Of a DNA stretch of 64,000 nt, positions 28,320 through 38,419 are shown piece after piece. Source of the DNA: Brachypterus glaber (lineage: Eukaryota > Arthropoda > Insecta > Coleoptera > Kateretidae); contig OY294050.1 of NCBI GenBank assembly GCA_958510825.1, positions 5,247,340 to 5,311,339 of the forward strand. The letters are read 5' to 3'. Made by a program: the position numbers and the translations under genes. A model generated the notes under the pieces. That model was not told the DNA's origin. It did not search any database and was given only the letters and a program-made list of their open reading frames with translations. The stretch's first letter is position 1. The number at the start of each line of letters is the position of its first letter.

Positions 28320-28564
28320 TTGTGCTGGAGTGAGATCCACCCGTTCTTATGTGTTTTGGGATGCTGAACACGAATCTGCCATAAAAAAAGGCAATTCATG
28401 GGCTCATTTTTTTGCTACACTGACAAAACTATCTACAATTAAGAAAATATTATTTGCAATTTCAGTGTATCAAAAAAATGAACCCATAAAGTGCCTTTTT
28501 TATGACAGATTCGTGTTTAGCATAAATACATAAGAATAGGTCGGTCTCGACCCCAGCACAGACA
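28320..28564. mobile_element. palindromic MITE, same family, copy 2
   Basis: Head-to-tail with copy 1: starts tgtgctggagtgagatccac and ends gaccccagcacagac. The interior matches copy 1 (aacacgaatctgccataaaa ... gacagattcgtgtttagc). Confidence 0.8.
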
Positions 28565-29400
28565 ACTTTTTTTTTGAGGTACTATGTTATCAAAGTTGGA
28601 TATGAAACTATTTTAAAAAGTTTCAGTATTTAGAAAAAAAGTTAAATTTACATTTAATGTACTTACATTAAAAAAAAAAATAAATATTTCCAAAACCCTC
28701 GTATGCGATACACTATAGTGAAAAACACACAACACACACTACTTTTTGTATTAATACACGTGCAATACACTTCTCAAAACTTAAAACAAAGAAAAAAACA
28801 GGAGCAACCTAACAACTTAAGCAATCTGTATAAGAATGAGTAAAATATTTGAAGCACTATTACTTTTATTTGAAAATTACGTAACATACGTCATACAAAC
28901 ATTTGGCGGTTTTAAATATTTTAAGTTTGTTTTTTATCATAATAAATTATGAGTATTGCTCTAAAATGGTGGTTTATATTCCTGCTGGCCTTCCACCTTA
29001 TGAAAACAAATTCGCATTTGAGGTTACTGAATCAACCCTCTATGTAAAAAATTCTGTCCCCAAACATTTGTAAAGCACAGGCCTCTGATGTCCTATAAAC
29101 TGGGACCCACCTATCAATTTCAAATAGTTTCGGTATATTTAGAAAAAAAAGTATATAAATATTATAAAAGAATCTACTTACATTTAAAACATAATTATTT
29201 TCAAAAGCCTCTAGTCCAATACACTTCTTAAAACTTAAAACAAAAAATATCACGAGTGATGCATCACCTTTGGCAATCTACAAGCGAATGAAGAATGAAG
29301 ATTTAAACCACTGACTTTATTAAAAAAATGCATAACCTTATCTTATTCGTCATACATTGTTGACGGTTTTAAAAAAAGTCCAAACGATCAGATTTCGAGA

Positions 29401-30224
29401 ATTTCACAAATTATTGGGGGTTTTATAATCTACGCACAAATTTTTATTGCGACGTTCTTAAATATTTTGTGTTTGTTTACTGTTATAACATGTTAACAGT
29501 GATGTTTTTAATTTTTGTTATGTATGATGTTTTGGTGTTGTGTGCCTTCAAATACTAATAAAGACATTAAAATGCATTGATTTCCTAAAGATGTTCATGT
29601 AAGTGTTTATGTTTTAACTATATACAAATTATTTATAAAATAACCTATACAAGCGTTATTGTTATTTTATTAATTAATATTAATCAACTTAAAAAACCAT
29701 AGGTTGTTAACTTATTTGATTTTTTAATACTTGTAACACTTATTAGGACTAGTCCAAACCACCCCTATTTTCAGCGAGACGAAAAACCCCCAAAATTACC
29801 AGGTTACTTGGAAAATTTCCAATGAAAATACATATAAAAACGGATTTTTTAAAATATTAATTTCGTTTTTGGCGACTTGCAAAACCCACAGATACCAATT
29901 TTTATATTTCTATAATTTTCTCATATAAAAACTTTGGGGTTTGGACTTTCTCGATCTGATCCAATCTAAACTGATCTGAAATAAACTGATTTAGAAACAG
30001 CCCTGTTAAAACAGCTCTGTTATGGGGCTATTAAAAAGGGGGCTATTAAAGTAGGGGGCCTGGTCTAAATGAAAAGTGGAGGGGGTTGGCTCATCCGACG
30101 CATTACCTACTGTCATCCTCATAGCGCCGATAATACCTAGGCATGTTAGTCTTTGGATCTTGCTCAGCGTTCTTGCTATCATGGCTTTGCTTTTATAACT
30201 TTAGTGCCTGGCCTAACAGATTAA
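29401..30224. other. gene-free stretch with a weak foldback
   Basis: 29401-29750 is plain AT-rich DNA. 29752-29946 has inverted ends (gtccaaaccacccc / ttggggtttggac) and is probably an old MITE. 29947-30224 has short repeats (ctgatctgaa; gggctattaaa). Nothing coding recognised. Confidence 0.45.
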
Positions 30225-30670
30225 AATCAATGTTGAGCAAAAAAAAATTTTTGTTCAATGGTTTGGACGGGAAATCTTGTAAGCACGATAACTTAAGAAC
30301 GCTTTAATCTAGAGACTTGAAATTTCGCATACAGGTGTTTGGGAACGTTCAAGTATTACGTAACGCAAATTTTGATCATTTTGGACCCCCCCCTGTAACG
30401 CTATTTTCCTATACCATTAACATGGGCGTAACACTCGACAATGACCCCCCCCAGGAGCGTTACGTAATACTTGAACGTTCCCTTTGGTAAACATTTGGGC
30501 GGGGCAAGGGGGGCAAAATACAATAATTGGTATATGGGGGTTTTTAACATTGGATTTGATTTTAGCGGTGTTGCAAATCCCCAAATACCAATTTTTATGT
30601 TTATTTGACATAAATCAGACTTTCAGCCAAAAATTTGATCCCCTGGCCCATAGTGTCCTCCAATAAAATA
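30225..30670. repeat. dispersed repeat interrupted by a MITE
   Basis: Carries the module gaaatcttgtaagcacgata ... ctagagacttgaaatttcgc found again at 31085-31165 and 41540-41610. It is interrupted at 30341-30482 by the 140-bp MITE, then resumes with tttggtaaacatttgggcgg, as in the uninterrupted copy near 41645. Confidence 0.7.
30341..30482. mobile_element. 140-bp palindromic MITE, copy 2 of 4
   Basis: Starts gggaacgttcaagtattacg and ends with its complement. Inserted inside the dispersed repeat at 30225-30670, which gives a natural before/after comparison with the copy at 41540-41680. Confidence 0.9.
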
Positions 30671-30701
30671 ACGTGGTACTTAATTAATTTTTTATGTTTA
30701 A

Positions 30702-33700
30702 CTAACTATTTTTACATAAAACGTGTTTAATTACTGCTTTTCCGTTGACTGAATCAGCTTGTGAATATGGAAATTTATCAATACCATTACAAGCGGCTCC
30801 AACTTGGCCTTTTTTATCTACAGCCAACACTGCACCCATAAATTCTGGATATTTGGAAACTATTCTAGTAATAGCTGTTTTGGCTGCTTTTGTAGGGGAA
30901 GCACCATTTCGCATTAACTCCACAGCCAAAAAACTGCAAAGAGAAAAAATTTAATTATATTGCTTTTTCCATTTTGAAAATTTTCAAAATTTCGGAAAGC
31001 CTTGTATTCGTACAAAAAATTTCAACATTTTATTTTGCCTATTTTTTCGTTTTATGACGTTTTATAAATCAATTTTGAGCAAAAAATTGTCGGTCGGTCG
31101 ATCTGTCCGGGAAATCTTGTAAGCACGAACGCTTTAAGCTAGAGACTAGATATTTGGCATACAGGTATGTTACCAAAAGTTTTCGCTCGGGATTGTTTTT
31201 GGGAAAAATAATTTTTTTTACAAAAAAATGAAAATTGCTATGGTATAGGGGTTAAGGTTGCTGAAATTGAAACTGATAAAAAAATTTTTCTAACTCCACC
31301 CCCGCGGGGGTGAGGGGGTAAATATTTTTAAATATTTTCGTAAAAATTGTTATATAGGGGTTTTTGGGGTCGACGAATATGAATCTGATAATAAAATTTT
31401 TAATTTAATCTCCTGAGAGGCCGAGGGTATTTTTTGTGAAAATTATTATATTGGGGTTTTTAAGGATGCTGAAAGTGAATCTGATAATGAAAAAAATTCT
31501 AAATCCACCCCCTGAGGGGCAGGGGATACTTTTCGTCAAAATTTGTATATTGGGCTTTTTAAGGTCGCTAAAACTAAATCTTAATATATTTTTTATTTCA
31601 AAATCCACCCCCTGAGGAGGCGGGGAGTAGTTTTCGTGAAAATTGGTATATTGGGGTTTTTAAGGTTGCTGAAAGTGAATCCGCAGATCTCATACTGTAT
31701 GAAATGTGTATGAAATCTGTGAGTGAATCTGATAAAATATCAATTTCATGCGCGGAGGTGAATAATGGGAAAGCTCTTTTACTGGGCAGTGTATTTTTAA
31801 AAACTTTTTATTTTTAATTTTTTTTACCTGGGTAAAAATCGCATCATTACATCACCATCTCCAGTTGCTACTGCTGCTCCAACTTCACTATCTGCATAAG
31901 CTCCGGCTCCTGGAATTGGCGAGTCTCCAACGCGCCTAAAAAGTATAAGTTTTAAGAGTTTTAAAGTTTTCCATGCACGAATTTTTATGTTTTTATAAGT
32001 TATGACAAAAATATGAATTAATTTAATCATCAAAGCCCAGGGAGCGAGCGAGCTGTAAGTCAAATAAACATCTTTTATCATTTTTTTCTTGCTTTTATTA
32101 TAAATAGGTACACTGGCGTTGCGTTGTTGTAAATTGGGTACAGGCGTTTTGCTGTCGCTTCTTATCAGTGCTGAATTTATGCTATGCTCATGAAAGAACA
32201 GCTCGCTAATCCCCAAGGTATGTTAATCATGCTTACCCAGGTATTTTATGGCTAGCCCCATTGGTTGAGGTTCCAGCAACAACTTGACCATTTTTGCTGA
32301 TAGCAATCATTCCTATAGTATCATGATTTTTGGAACCAAAGTCCTGAGAAATATCATTTTCGGTGCTACTTTTTATGGGAGTGTATGGGCCACAATACAG
32401 TGTTGGATCAGGCTTAACATTCTACAATTTTACAAAAAAAAAATAATCATCTGCTGGGTGTCCCAGAACTCGCGTCCATCCTTCAAGGGACAAATACTAC
32501 ATCAAAAAATATATTTTTTTTATATAAACAGACCCGCAAATCGGTCCTAAGGGAGTTATGGTCCATTAAAGGGGATACCAAAAATACGGTTTTTATTTAA
32601 TATCTCTGGAGCCCTTTGAACTAGAATAACGAGATTTAGTTTGTGGTTTAGTATTATTAGGGTCAATTATTTAAAGTTATTTTAGTTTGTATATTTTACC
32701 GGAGGAGTGCATAGGCGTGCGAAATGTCTGTGGCTTACCACATTTTTGCCCAAAACTTTTTTCAGTGTAAATTTTTTGTATTCTTTTTTTAAATATAGAT
32801 TATTTAAGTAAAAATACATGAAAAAGATTCTCTCAGTGTAATACCGTAAAAGCAACCGTTTCCGAGAAAATTCAACTAAAAAAAAAAAATTGCAGGACAG
32901 GACCCTGAAAAGTGTTACTATTTAAAAAGTCCATAACTCACTTAATATTTATTTTTGGCCCAGGGTATAAAAAACTTTTTTTCTTAGTTTTTAATGTGGA
33001 TTAGCCCTGCAGTGTTAAATTATTTTATTAGCGCTCTTTTGGGGCCTATTGAAGAGACCTACCTTCAATAGGCCATAAGTCCATCAGGACGCGAGTTCTT
33101 GGACACCCTGTATAATAAAAAAAACAAAACAAAAATTTTTCAAAGCAAAAAACGAAATTAACTATTGTACAAATTGGTTATTTCTGAATTCTAACATTTT
33201 TTTCATATAAGTTTAAAAAAAATGTATTTTTAAAAAAAACTTACAATCCAAAAATTTGGTTGGCAATAATTTTCCTTCCACTGTTTCCAAACCATTGTCG
33301 AATAATTAGTGGATAAGGATTCTTCAGTAAATCCAAACATTTTAGCAAAATCTGTGGCTAGATCTCCAACCAAAAATGAATGTTTTGTGTTTTGTAGAAT
33401 GTGTTTTGCCACTGCAACCGCATTTTTTACCCTTCTCATTGCTCCAACAGCTCCCATATTCATGGTATCACTAAAATAATTTAACAAAAAAATATGTGAA
33501 ATTTTAAGTCTGTAGCTCAGTGTTCAAGAAAAAAATTGATGTTTTAAAAGTATGTTAAAAATTATTAATTTTTAAAGTTTAAACTTTACAATTACCAGAA
33601 GTATTTTTGACGTCCGCAATAAATTATGAAAGAAAATATTAGTGGCATATCGGACAGAAGAGAAAATTAGTAATTGGTAGAATACCAGGCCGGAAACCTT

Positions 33701-34179
33701 GGGGACTCTGGTTCGAATCCAGACTGAGACCTGACTTTTTTTCTAATTTTCTCTTCTGTCCGATATGCCACTAATATTTTTTTTTACAATTACCCATCAA
33801 AAATCATGGCATCCAATGCCGTTTCACCATTTTCATCTGGACTGCCCCCGTACCCCACCGTAAAGTCACATTGATTCTCCTGGCATACATTACAACCCTC
33901 CACAATTGCATCTATCGGATTTTCTGGATCCTTTTGCAAAACATCCCAAGCTGAAAAAAAAAATAAAATATAAAAAAACAAAACAAAAAAAGCATATATG
34001 TAGATAAAATTTATAACATATGTTAGGGTAGGTACATAATTTTATATATATATATATAACTAACCCTTTTGAGCAGCAGACTGAAAATTCCAAGTATTCA
34101 CGATAATAGGAATTGTATTGGAATGTACTTCAACATGAGATAGCAACAAAAATATAATAAATAAATTACAAAAAATCAT
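30702..34179 (-). CDS. AGA: N(4)-(beta-N-acetylglucosaminyl)-L-asparaginase (aspartylglucosaminidase)
   Basis: Lysosomal Ntn-hydrolase that cleaves the GlcNAc-Asn bond of glycoproteins. Six exons join in frame: 34065-34179, 33794-33950, 33245-33470, 32237-32421, 31828-31935 and 30702-30933, giving about 340 residues (human 346). The chosen start gives a clear signal peptide, [20 protein letters not shown], then [10 protein letters not shown]. Family runs include [37 protein letters not shown] and [14 protein letters not shown]. The autoprocessing site is intact: in KNHDTIGM the Thr after Asp becomes the N-terminal nucleophile of the beta chain. An upstream in-frame ATG at 34269 is separated by a splice-acceptor-like ttatttcag and is probably 5' UTR or intron. 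Introns hold repeats, including a Pol III-box palindrome. The gene is divergent from mRpS27. Confidence 0.95.
30990..31795. repeat. dispersed element with G-rich ~90-bp tandem interior (AGA intron)
   Basis: Begins with a gaaagccttgta phrase, continues through cggtcggtcgatctgtccgg and then repeats a ~90-bp unit (ttggggtttttaaggttgct ... aactccaccccctgaggggc) several times, ending gggaaagctctttt ... gggcagt. The same structure lies in a CCDC22 intron at 41437-42295. Confidence 0.7.
32068..32222. repeat. solo copy of a module from the 878-bp array (AGA intron)
   Basis: Shares cactggcgttgcgttgttgt, tcagtgctgaatttat and gaaagaacagct with the tandem units at 22283-22430, 23160-23310 and 24040-24190. 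It is shorter and diverged, and sits just upstream (minus-strand sense: after) of the exon 32237-32421 donor. Confidence 0.75.
32452..33112. mobile_element. foldback element with ACAGGGTGTCC ends (AGA intron)
   Basis: Left end gggtgtcccagaactcgcgt, right end the complement (acgcgagttcttggacaccc) followed by tgta. Related to 12981-13715 and 60089-60356. Confidence 0.8.
33635..33778. mobile_element. 144-bp palindrome enclosing Pol III-like A and B boxes
   Basis: Perfect-looking outer arms (aatattagtggcatatcgga ... tccgatatgccactaatatt, about 40 bp) flank a non-palindromic core. The core has TGGTAGAATAC at 33675-33685 (A-box-like) and GGTTCGAATCC at 33710-33720 (exact B-box consensus), 35 bp apart as in tRNA genes. 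It is not a complete tRNA; it looks like a tRNA-derived (SINE-like) segment inside a foldback. Confidence 0.7.
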
Positions 34180-34766
34180 CCTGAAATAACAACAAAAATT
34201 AAAAAGATAACAAGTACATATAAAACAAATATAACCTCTATTAAAAATTAACCTTTTAATCAAATTCATTACATTTTAAGATAACACTAGCATGTAAAAT
34301 CTTGTAGATAATGTTCAGTAACTGATAATCTAGAAATCATAAAAGTATTTTATATACAACACATATAAAACTTATTTTTAAAGACTTGAATCATAAGTTA
34401 TGATAAAAGTTTTATCGTAAAACCAGTGAATACGATTTTAAAAGGGTGAAAATTAGAAAGCTAATAGAATAATTATTATCAATAAACAACAGAAATCAAG
34501 AAATTGTTAAAAGAAAATCTGCTCGAACGACAAAAAACACCGATATAACGGAATTCACGAGTAGGTCAAATAACTCCATTATCTTATGCAACCTATTATA
34601 CACTATGGTGTATTATAAGTTGCTAATTAAATACCTAGGCAACCGATAAAACATTGCAATGTATAATTGGTTGTATAATAAAGTAGTTCATTTGAACCAC
34701 TAAAAAATTAAAAGCAGAATAAGAGTTTTTAAGTGAGGTTAGTTCAAAACCTTATTTTCAGTAAAA
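34180..34766. promoter_or_regulatory. divergent intergenic region AGA / mRpS27
   Basis: 587 bp between divergent start codons. Likely holds both promoters and perhaps a 5' UTR intron of AGA (acceptor-like ttatttcag at 34181-34189 on the minus strand). A small imperfect palindrome lies at about 34588-34670 (gcaacctattatacacta ... ataattggttgtataataa). Confidence 0.45.
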
Positions 34767-36062
34767 ATGTTAAAGTTAACTCGGATAAAATCAAATAAAC
34801 TATTTCTAAACGGTCTAGTAAAGATAAACGTAACAAATAACCTCAGAACATTTTTATCACAAGCGTATCATTGTAATGAAGTCTGGGATCATCGGCTAAA
34901 CTCGCCGCTGCTACAAAAGGTAAATTTGGACGAGTTATACTATGAAATAGATCAGCGATTTCAAAAAACCAAACAAATAAGTGCTGTAGATGTAGATATA
35001 TTCGCAAATACTATAAATAATGAGGTATTCACTGACGAGTTGCTTGATGTTGTACATAAACTACGATTAAGTGCTGAAAGTTGCAACATGCTTGAATCAA
35101 CATCACATGCTGTTATAAGAGCTCTTAAACAATTTGGGAAACATGAGGACCTATTAACAGCCCTAGATGACAGACTAAACTATGGAATTTTCTTGGATCA
35201 GTATTCGGCAAATATATTGTTAGATTTGTATTGGAAAGAGAAAGATTTTTTGTCAGGTTGCAGAGTAGCAAGTCAGCTAATGTTACAAGAAGAACTAGAC
35301 AATGATTTAAGCAACAATTTAAGTTTACTGCATTGTTTTAATTATTTATTGAAACCTACCGAATGGCCCCAGCCAGAAAAACCCCAAGAACCAGATGAGG
35401 AAGTCAAAATAAGAGTGAAATATTTAAGGAATGAGTATAATGATAACCATTTTGATCTAAGAGAAGCAAATAAAATAATAGGAAAAACTTTAAAAGAAAT
35501 TACCAAACATAAAAATGATGCTTTAAGTAAATCATTTCATATTCTTGGTTTAAGTTTATATGAACAAAATGAGGAAGCCAAAAAAGAACTAAAAGAATGC
35601 ACAGAAAAAAATATTACATTCTGTAAAGAAATTTTGGATTTAATACCTCAGGAAAATGAAGTTAAAAAGAGTATGGAAGGTGTAAAAACAGAAAACATGG
35701 ATGTTAATGATTTACTACAAAAGGAGGTAGAAAAAATAGTACATCAAACTTCAGAAAAAGACATTGCTACACTTTGTCAAATGTACTCCAGCTGGGAAGA
35801 AAAAAGGACTAAAGCAATCAATGAACAAGTTTCAAGAATAAATACTGCCAATCGTTTGGAAAATATTGAAGATTTGAAGAAAATAATGAAAGAAAAAGAA
35901 ACCAAACTATGGTTCTTTGAAAATGAAGAACAGATCGAATTGGATATTGAAGCTAAGAAAATATACCATCCAAAAAGGTGGTTTGGTAAAAAGAAAAAGC
36001 CCAGGAAAGTGGATGAGGGATATGTGCCCCCAGATGTTGGTGCCAAGTTGGGTAGTCAGTAA
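34767..36062 (+). CDS. mRpS27: 28S ribosomal protein S27, mitochondrial
   Basis: Pentatricopeptide-repeat-like protein of the small mitoribosomal subunit. A single exon encodes 431 residues (human MRPS27 414). The N-terminus (MLKLTRIKSNKLFLNGLVKI) is basic and hydrophobic, as expected for a mitochondrial presequence. Family matches are the early LSQAYHCNEVWDHR block, the LDDRLNYGIFLDQYSANILL segment (human has VQYGIFPDNFTFNLL) and an MLQEE block. The C-terminal half is highly charged and coiled-coil-like, ending in a basic PKRWFGKKKKPRKVDEGY stretch. No introns in the coding region. It is divergent from AGA. A polyadenylation signal follows 25 bp after the stop. Confidence 0.9.
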   Translation: MLKLTRIKSNKLFLNGLVKINVTNNLRTFLSQAYHCNEVWDHRLNSPLLQKVNLDELYYEIDQRFQKTKQISAVDVDIFANTINNEVFTDELLDVVHKLRLSAESCNMLESTSHAVIRALKQFGKHEDLLTALDDRLNYGIFLDQYSANILLDLYWKEKDFLSGCRVASQLMLQEELDNDLSNNLSLLHCFNYLLKPTEWPQPEKPQEPDEEVKIRVKYLRNEYNDNHFDLREANKIIGKTLKEITKHKNDALSKSFHILGLSLYEQNEEAKKELKECTEKNITFCKEILDLIPQENEVKKSMEGVKTENMDVNDLLQKEVEKIVHQTSEKDIATLCQMYSSWEEKRTKAINEQVSRINTANRLENIEDLKKIMKEKETKLWFFENEEQIELDIEAKKIYHPKRWFGKKKKPRKVDEGYVPPDVGAKLGSQ

Positions 36063-36086
36063 TTTTTTTTGTATTTGTTGTTTTTA

Positions 36087-36092
36087 AATAAA
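36087..36092 (+). terminator. mRpS27 polyadenylation signal (AATAAA)
   Basis: AATAAA 25 bp after the stop codon in T-rich context, implying a very short 3' UTR. Confidence 0.6.
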
Positions 36093-36226
36093 AGTTAAAA
36101 ATATATATATATTTTTTAAATATAAAGTATAAATTTTAAACTATAAAATATGCTTCACATCCAAAAGTAATAACAGTAAAATAAAGCATTTAATGAGAAT
36201 TTCTTAAAATTAGGGGTAATCCATAT

Positions 36227-37271
36227 CAGTGGTGTAGATAGGATCTTTACTTGTGGGGGGGGAGGGTAATCAGCATCTCAAGTGAAGCATTCGCCAAAAT
36301 TGCAAATATTGAAAAAACATTTTTATAAAAAAGTCTACTTATGCAAATAAAGAAAATTGAATAACTACAATGTGATAAAACAGGGTTCCTACAAGTATTA
36401 GATTTTCAAATTCCCTGACTTTTCCAGGTTTTCCCTGACCAAAATCATGACAAAGTTGATAGCCTACTTTAAATTTTAAACACTTTTATAATTCTAAACT
36501 TCAAAAAAATGCAAGAAAGTTTTGTTGAATTTCACGTTTAAATTGTACAATCTTAAATAAAAAAGAAAGCCCTAGCGCCGCAGTCGAAATTTTTTACAAA
36601 TTTAATGGTCCATTTTACGATTTTTATGCTTAAGTTCTACAATCATAAATAGAGAAAAACCTAAATCTCTATTGCCACAGGCGAAAGTTCCTAAATTTCA
36701 CAAAAAATGCAAGAAAGCTCCAGCGCTGTAGGCGAAATTTTTTACGAATTTCACGCTTAAGTACTACAATCTTAAATATAAAAAAAAATAATAATAAGAA
36801 AGCCCTAGTGCCACAGACAATTTTTTTACAAACTTTTATTTTAAAACAGTTTTAAAATTCCAAATTACACCAAAATGTAAGAAAGATCTAATGCTGCAGG
36901 ACAAAATTTTGTTCAAATTACCTCGCAAATTACAAAATTTAATAAATAAATTAAAAAAGTTATTAAACCTTCCCAAAATTCCCCGTTTTTTAAAGATTTT
37001 TAATATTTTTTTAGGCAAAAAGTAGCTAAATTCCAGGATTTCTAGATGACCCCTTTCAATTTCCTGACTTTGCCCTGATTTGTAGGAACCCTGTGAAACT
37101 GCTTTTATTTTAAACAAAAAAAAAACAAACAAAAGAAAAAAACAAAAAACTGCCTGCTATTAACTATTTTAATTTTTAAATTTTTTATTCAAAATAACAA
37201 AAAAATATAACAAATAAAGATTCTTGGGGGGGGGGTAAATACACCCTCTACCCCCCATATCTACGCCCCTG
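36227..37271. mobile_element. non-autonomous hAT-like element with 8-bp target-site duplication
   Basis: Ends CAGTGGTGTAGATAGGATC and the complement of CAGGGGCGTAGATATGGGGG, typical of hAT termini. The flanks are identical 8-mers ATCCATAT at 36219-36226 and 37272-37279. Just inside each end is a G run. A second inverted-repeat element (36381-37093) occupies most of the interior. No transposase frame. Confidence 0.92.
36381..37093. mobile_element. CAGGGTTCCTACAAG element nested in the hAT-like element
   Basis: Ends CAGGGTTCCTACAAG and its near complement (tttgtaggaaccctg). The interior contains ~125-bp subrepeats (agaaagccctagcgcc / agaaagctccagcgctg / agaaagccctagtgcc, each followed by ...aaattttttac). 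End sequence suggests hAT, but the flanks tgataaaa and tgaaactg match only partly. Confidence 0.8.
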
Positions 37272-37279
37272 ATCCATAT

Positions 37280-38419
37280 TCTTGACCCTCTATGTCATGC
37301 TAAATTTAATATTTTCTTGACTGAAGCCAAGGTTATTTGGGTAAAACGCTAAGCACTCCTCCATTTTTAGGAAAGCGTTTTTAAGTTATTGGGTAATTAT
37401 ATTTTACAAGGAAAACAAATCCGGAATGTTACATAAACCTTCTAAAAAATTATATAGGTAATATTACATTATATAATATAAAATTATATAATATATTTAA
37501 TTTTTATATATTATGTATCTGAGATCCCTATAAATAAATATAAATTATTTAAATTTTTAAATAGGATAATAAAATCATTACTTATATTTTATTCAAACAA
37601 AAATCCGATTTTATTCAAATTTTAGTTTTTCACTATGTTTGATATGAAGTAAAAGTGGCATTTTGAGACTTGTCTCTACCTTATCTATAGTCTTTATTTA
37701 CCAGATGCAGGTAATTCTTTTTCTACGACTGCTTTAGAATGTAAGCAAATACACACACTGTTCAAACACAGAATGAATCCATTCTAGCTCTAGATATGGT
37801 ATGAATATTTCGTATCAAGTGTTAGAATGAGCACATGTAGTGTCATCTCTCTTCGTTTATAAAAGTAAAGAAAACTGTAGCAAAATTAGCAAAAATATAT
37901 CTATTTTACCATAAAATATTGAATAATTTAATGCAATTTAAAGTTTTTCGTTAAAATTACATAAAGTTTATTAGATTTTCTTAATATTTGACCAGTTTTT
38001 TATCAATTTAGTTAAAAAAATTAAAACTGCTCCATCTATTGTTAAATATTTAAACCTGATATATATCACAACAATCTGACATAACCATCAATTTTTGCAT
38101 TATAATTTGTTAATATGTGCTAAAATTAAATAAAAATCTTTTTTAACTACTGATTTGATAAAATTATTAAATATCATTAATTGCTTTAATTAAAAAGGTG
38201 TTTTGTTGCATTTACAATGTCAAGTCACAAAAAACATTGTTTTTAACCTTGTCCGCAGTTTAAAGCCATACAGTGTTTCATATTTGCAGTCGAAGAAAAA
38301 GTATAGTCTACAACACGTAGCTCGCGGGACCGTCAAACTTTCCGCTCGCGCGGAATATTGTCTATTCCATACTAGTTATAGAATATACCTACTATTTTCT
38401 CATAATACAACAATAAATT
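37280..38419. other. gene-free AT-rich stretch
   Basis: Low-complexity AT runs around 37440-37520 (ttatataatataaaattata). A stretch near 38310-38370 is GC-richer with short inverted matches (gctcgcgggaccgtc / ccgctcgcgcgg). No gene or clear element. Confidence 0.4.

Larger units (their letters stand above)
27540..29400. repeat. triplicated block with two palindromic MITEs inserted
   Basis: The sequence from about 27545 (aaaacttaaaataaagaaaa ... gcaatctgtataagaatgac ... atcaaccctctatgtaaaaa) recurs at about 28755-29105 and, shortened, at 29220-29380. Similarity is high but with many changes, so the duplication is old. The first two copies are separated by the palindromic MITEs at 28062-28313 and 28320-28564. 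No gene recognised. Confidence 0.7.

Noticed and set aside
33660..33735. A functional tRNA gene suggested by the B-box
   Set aside because: No acceptor stem or anticodon arm can be folded; only the promoter boxes remain, inside a palindrome.
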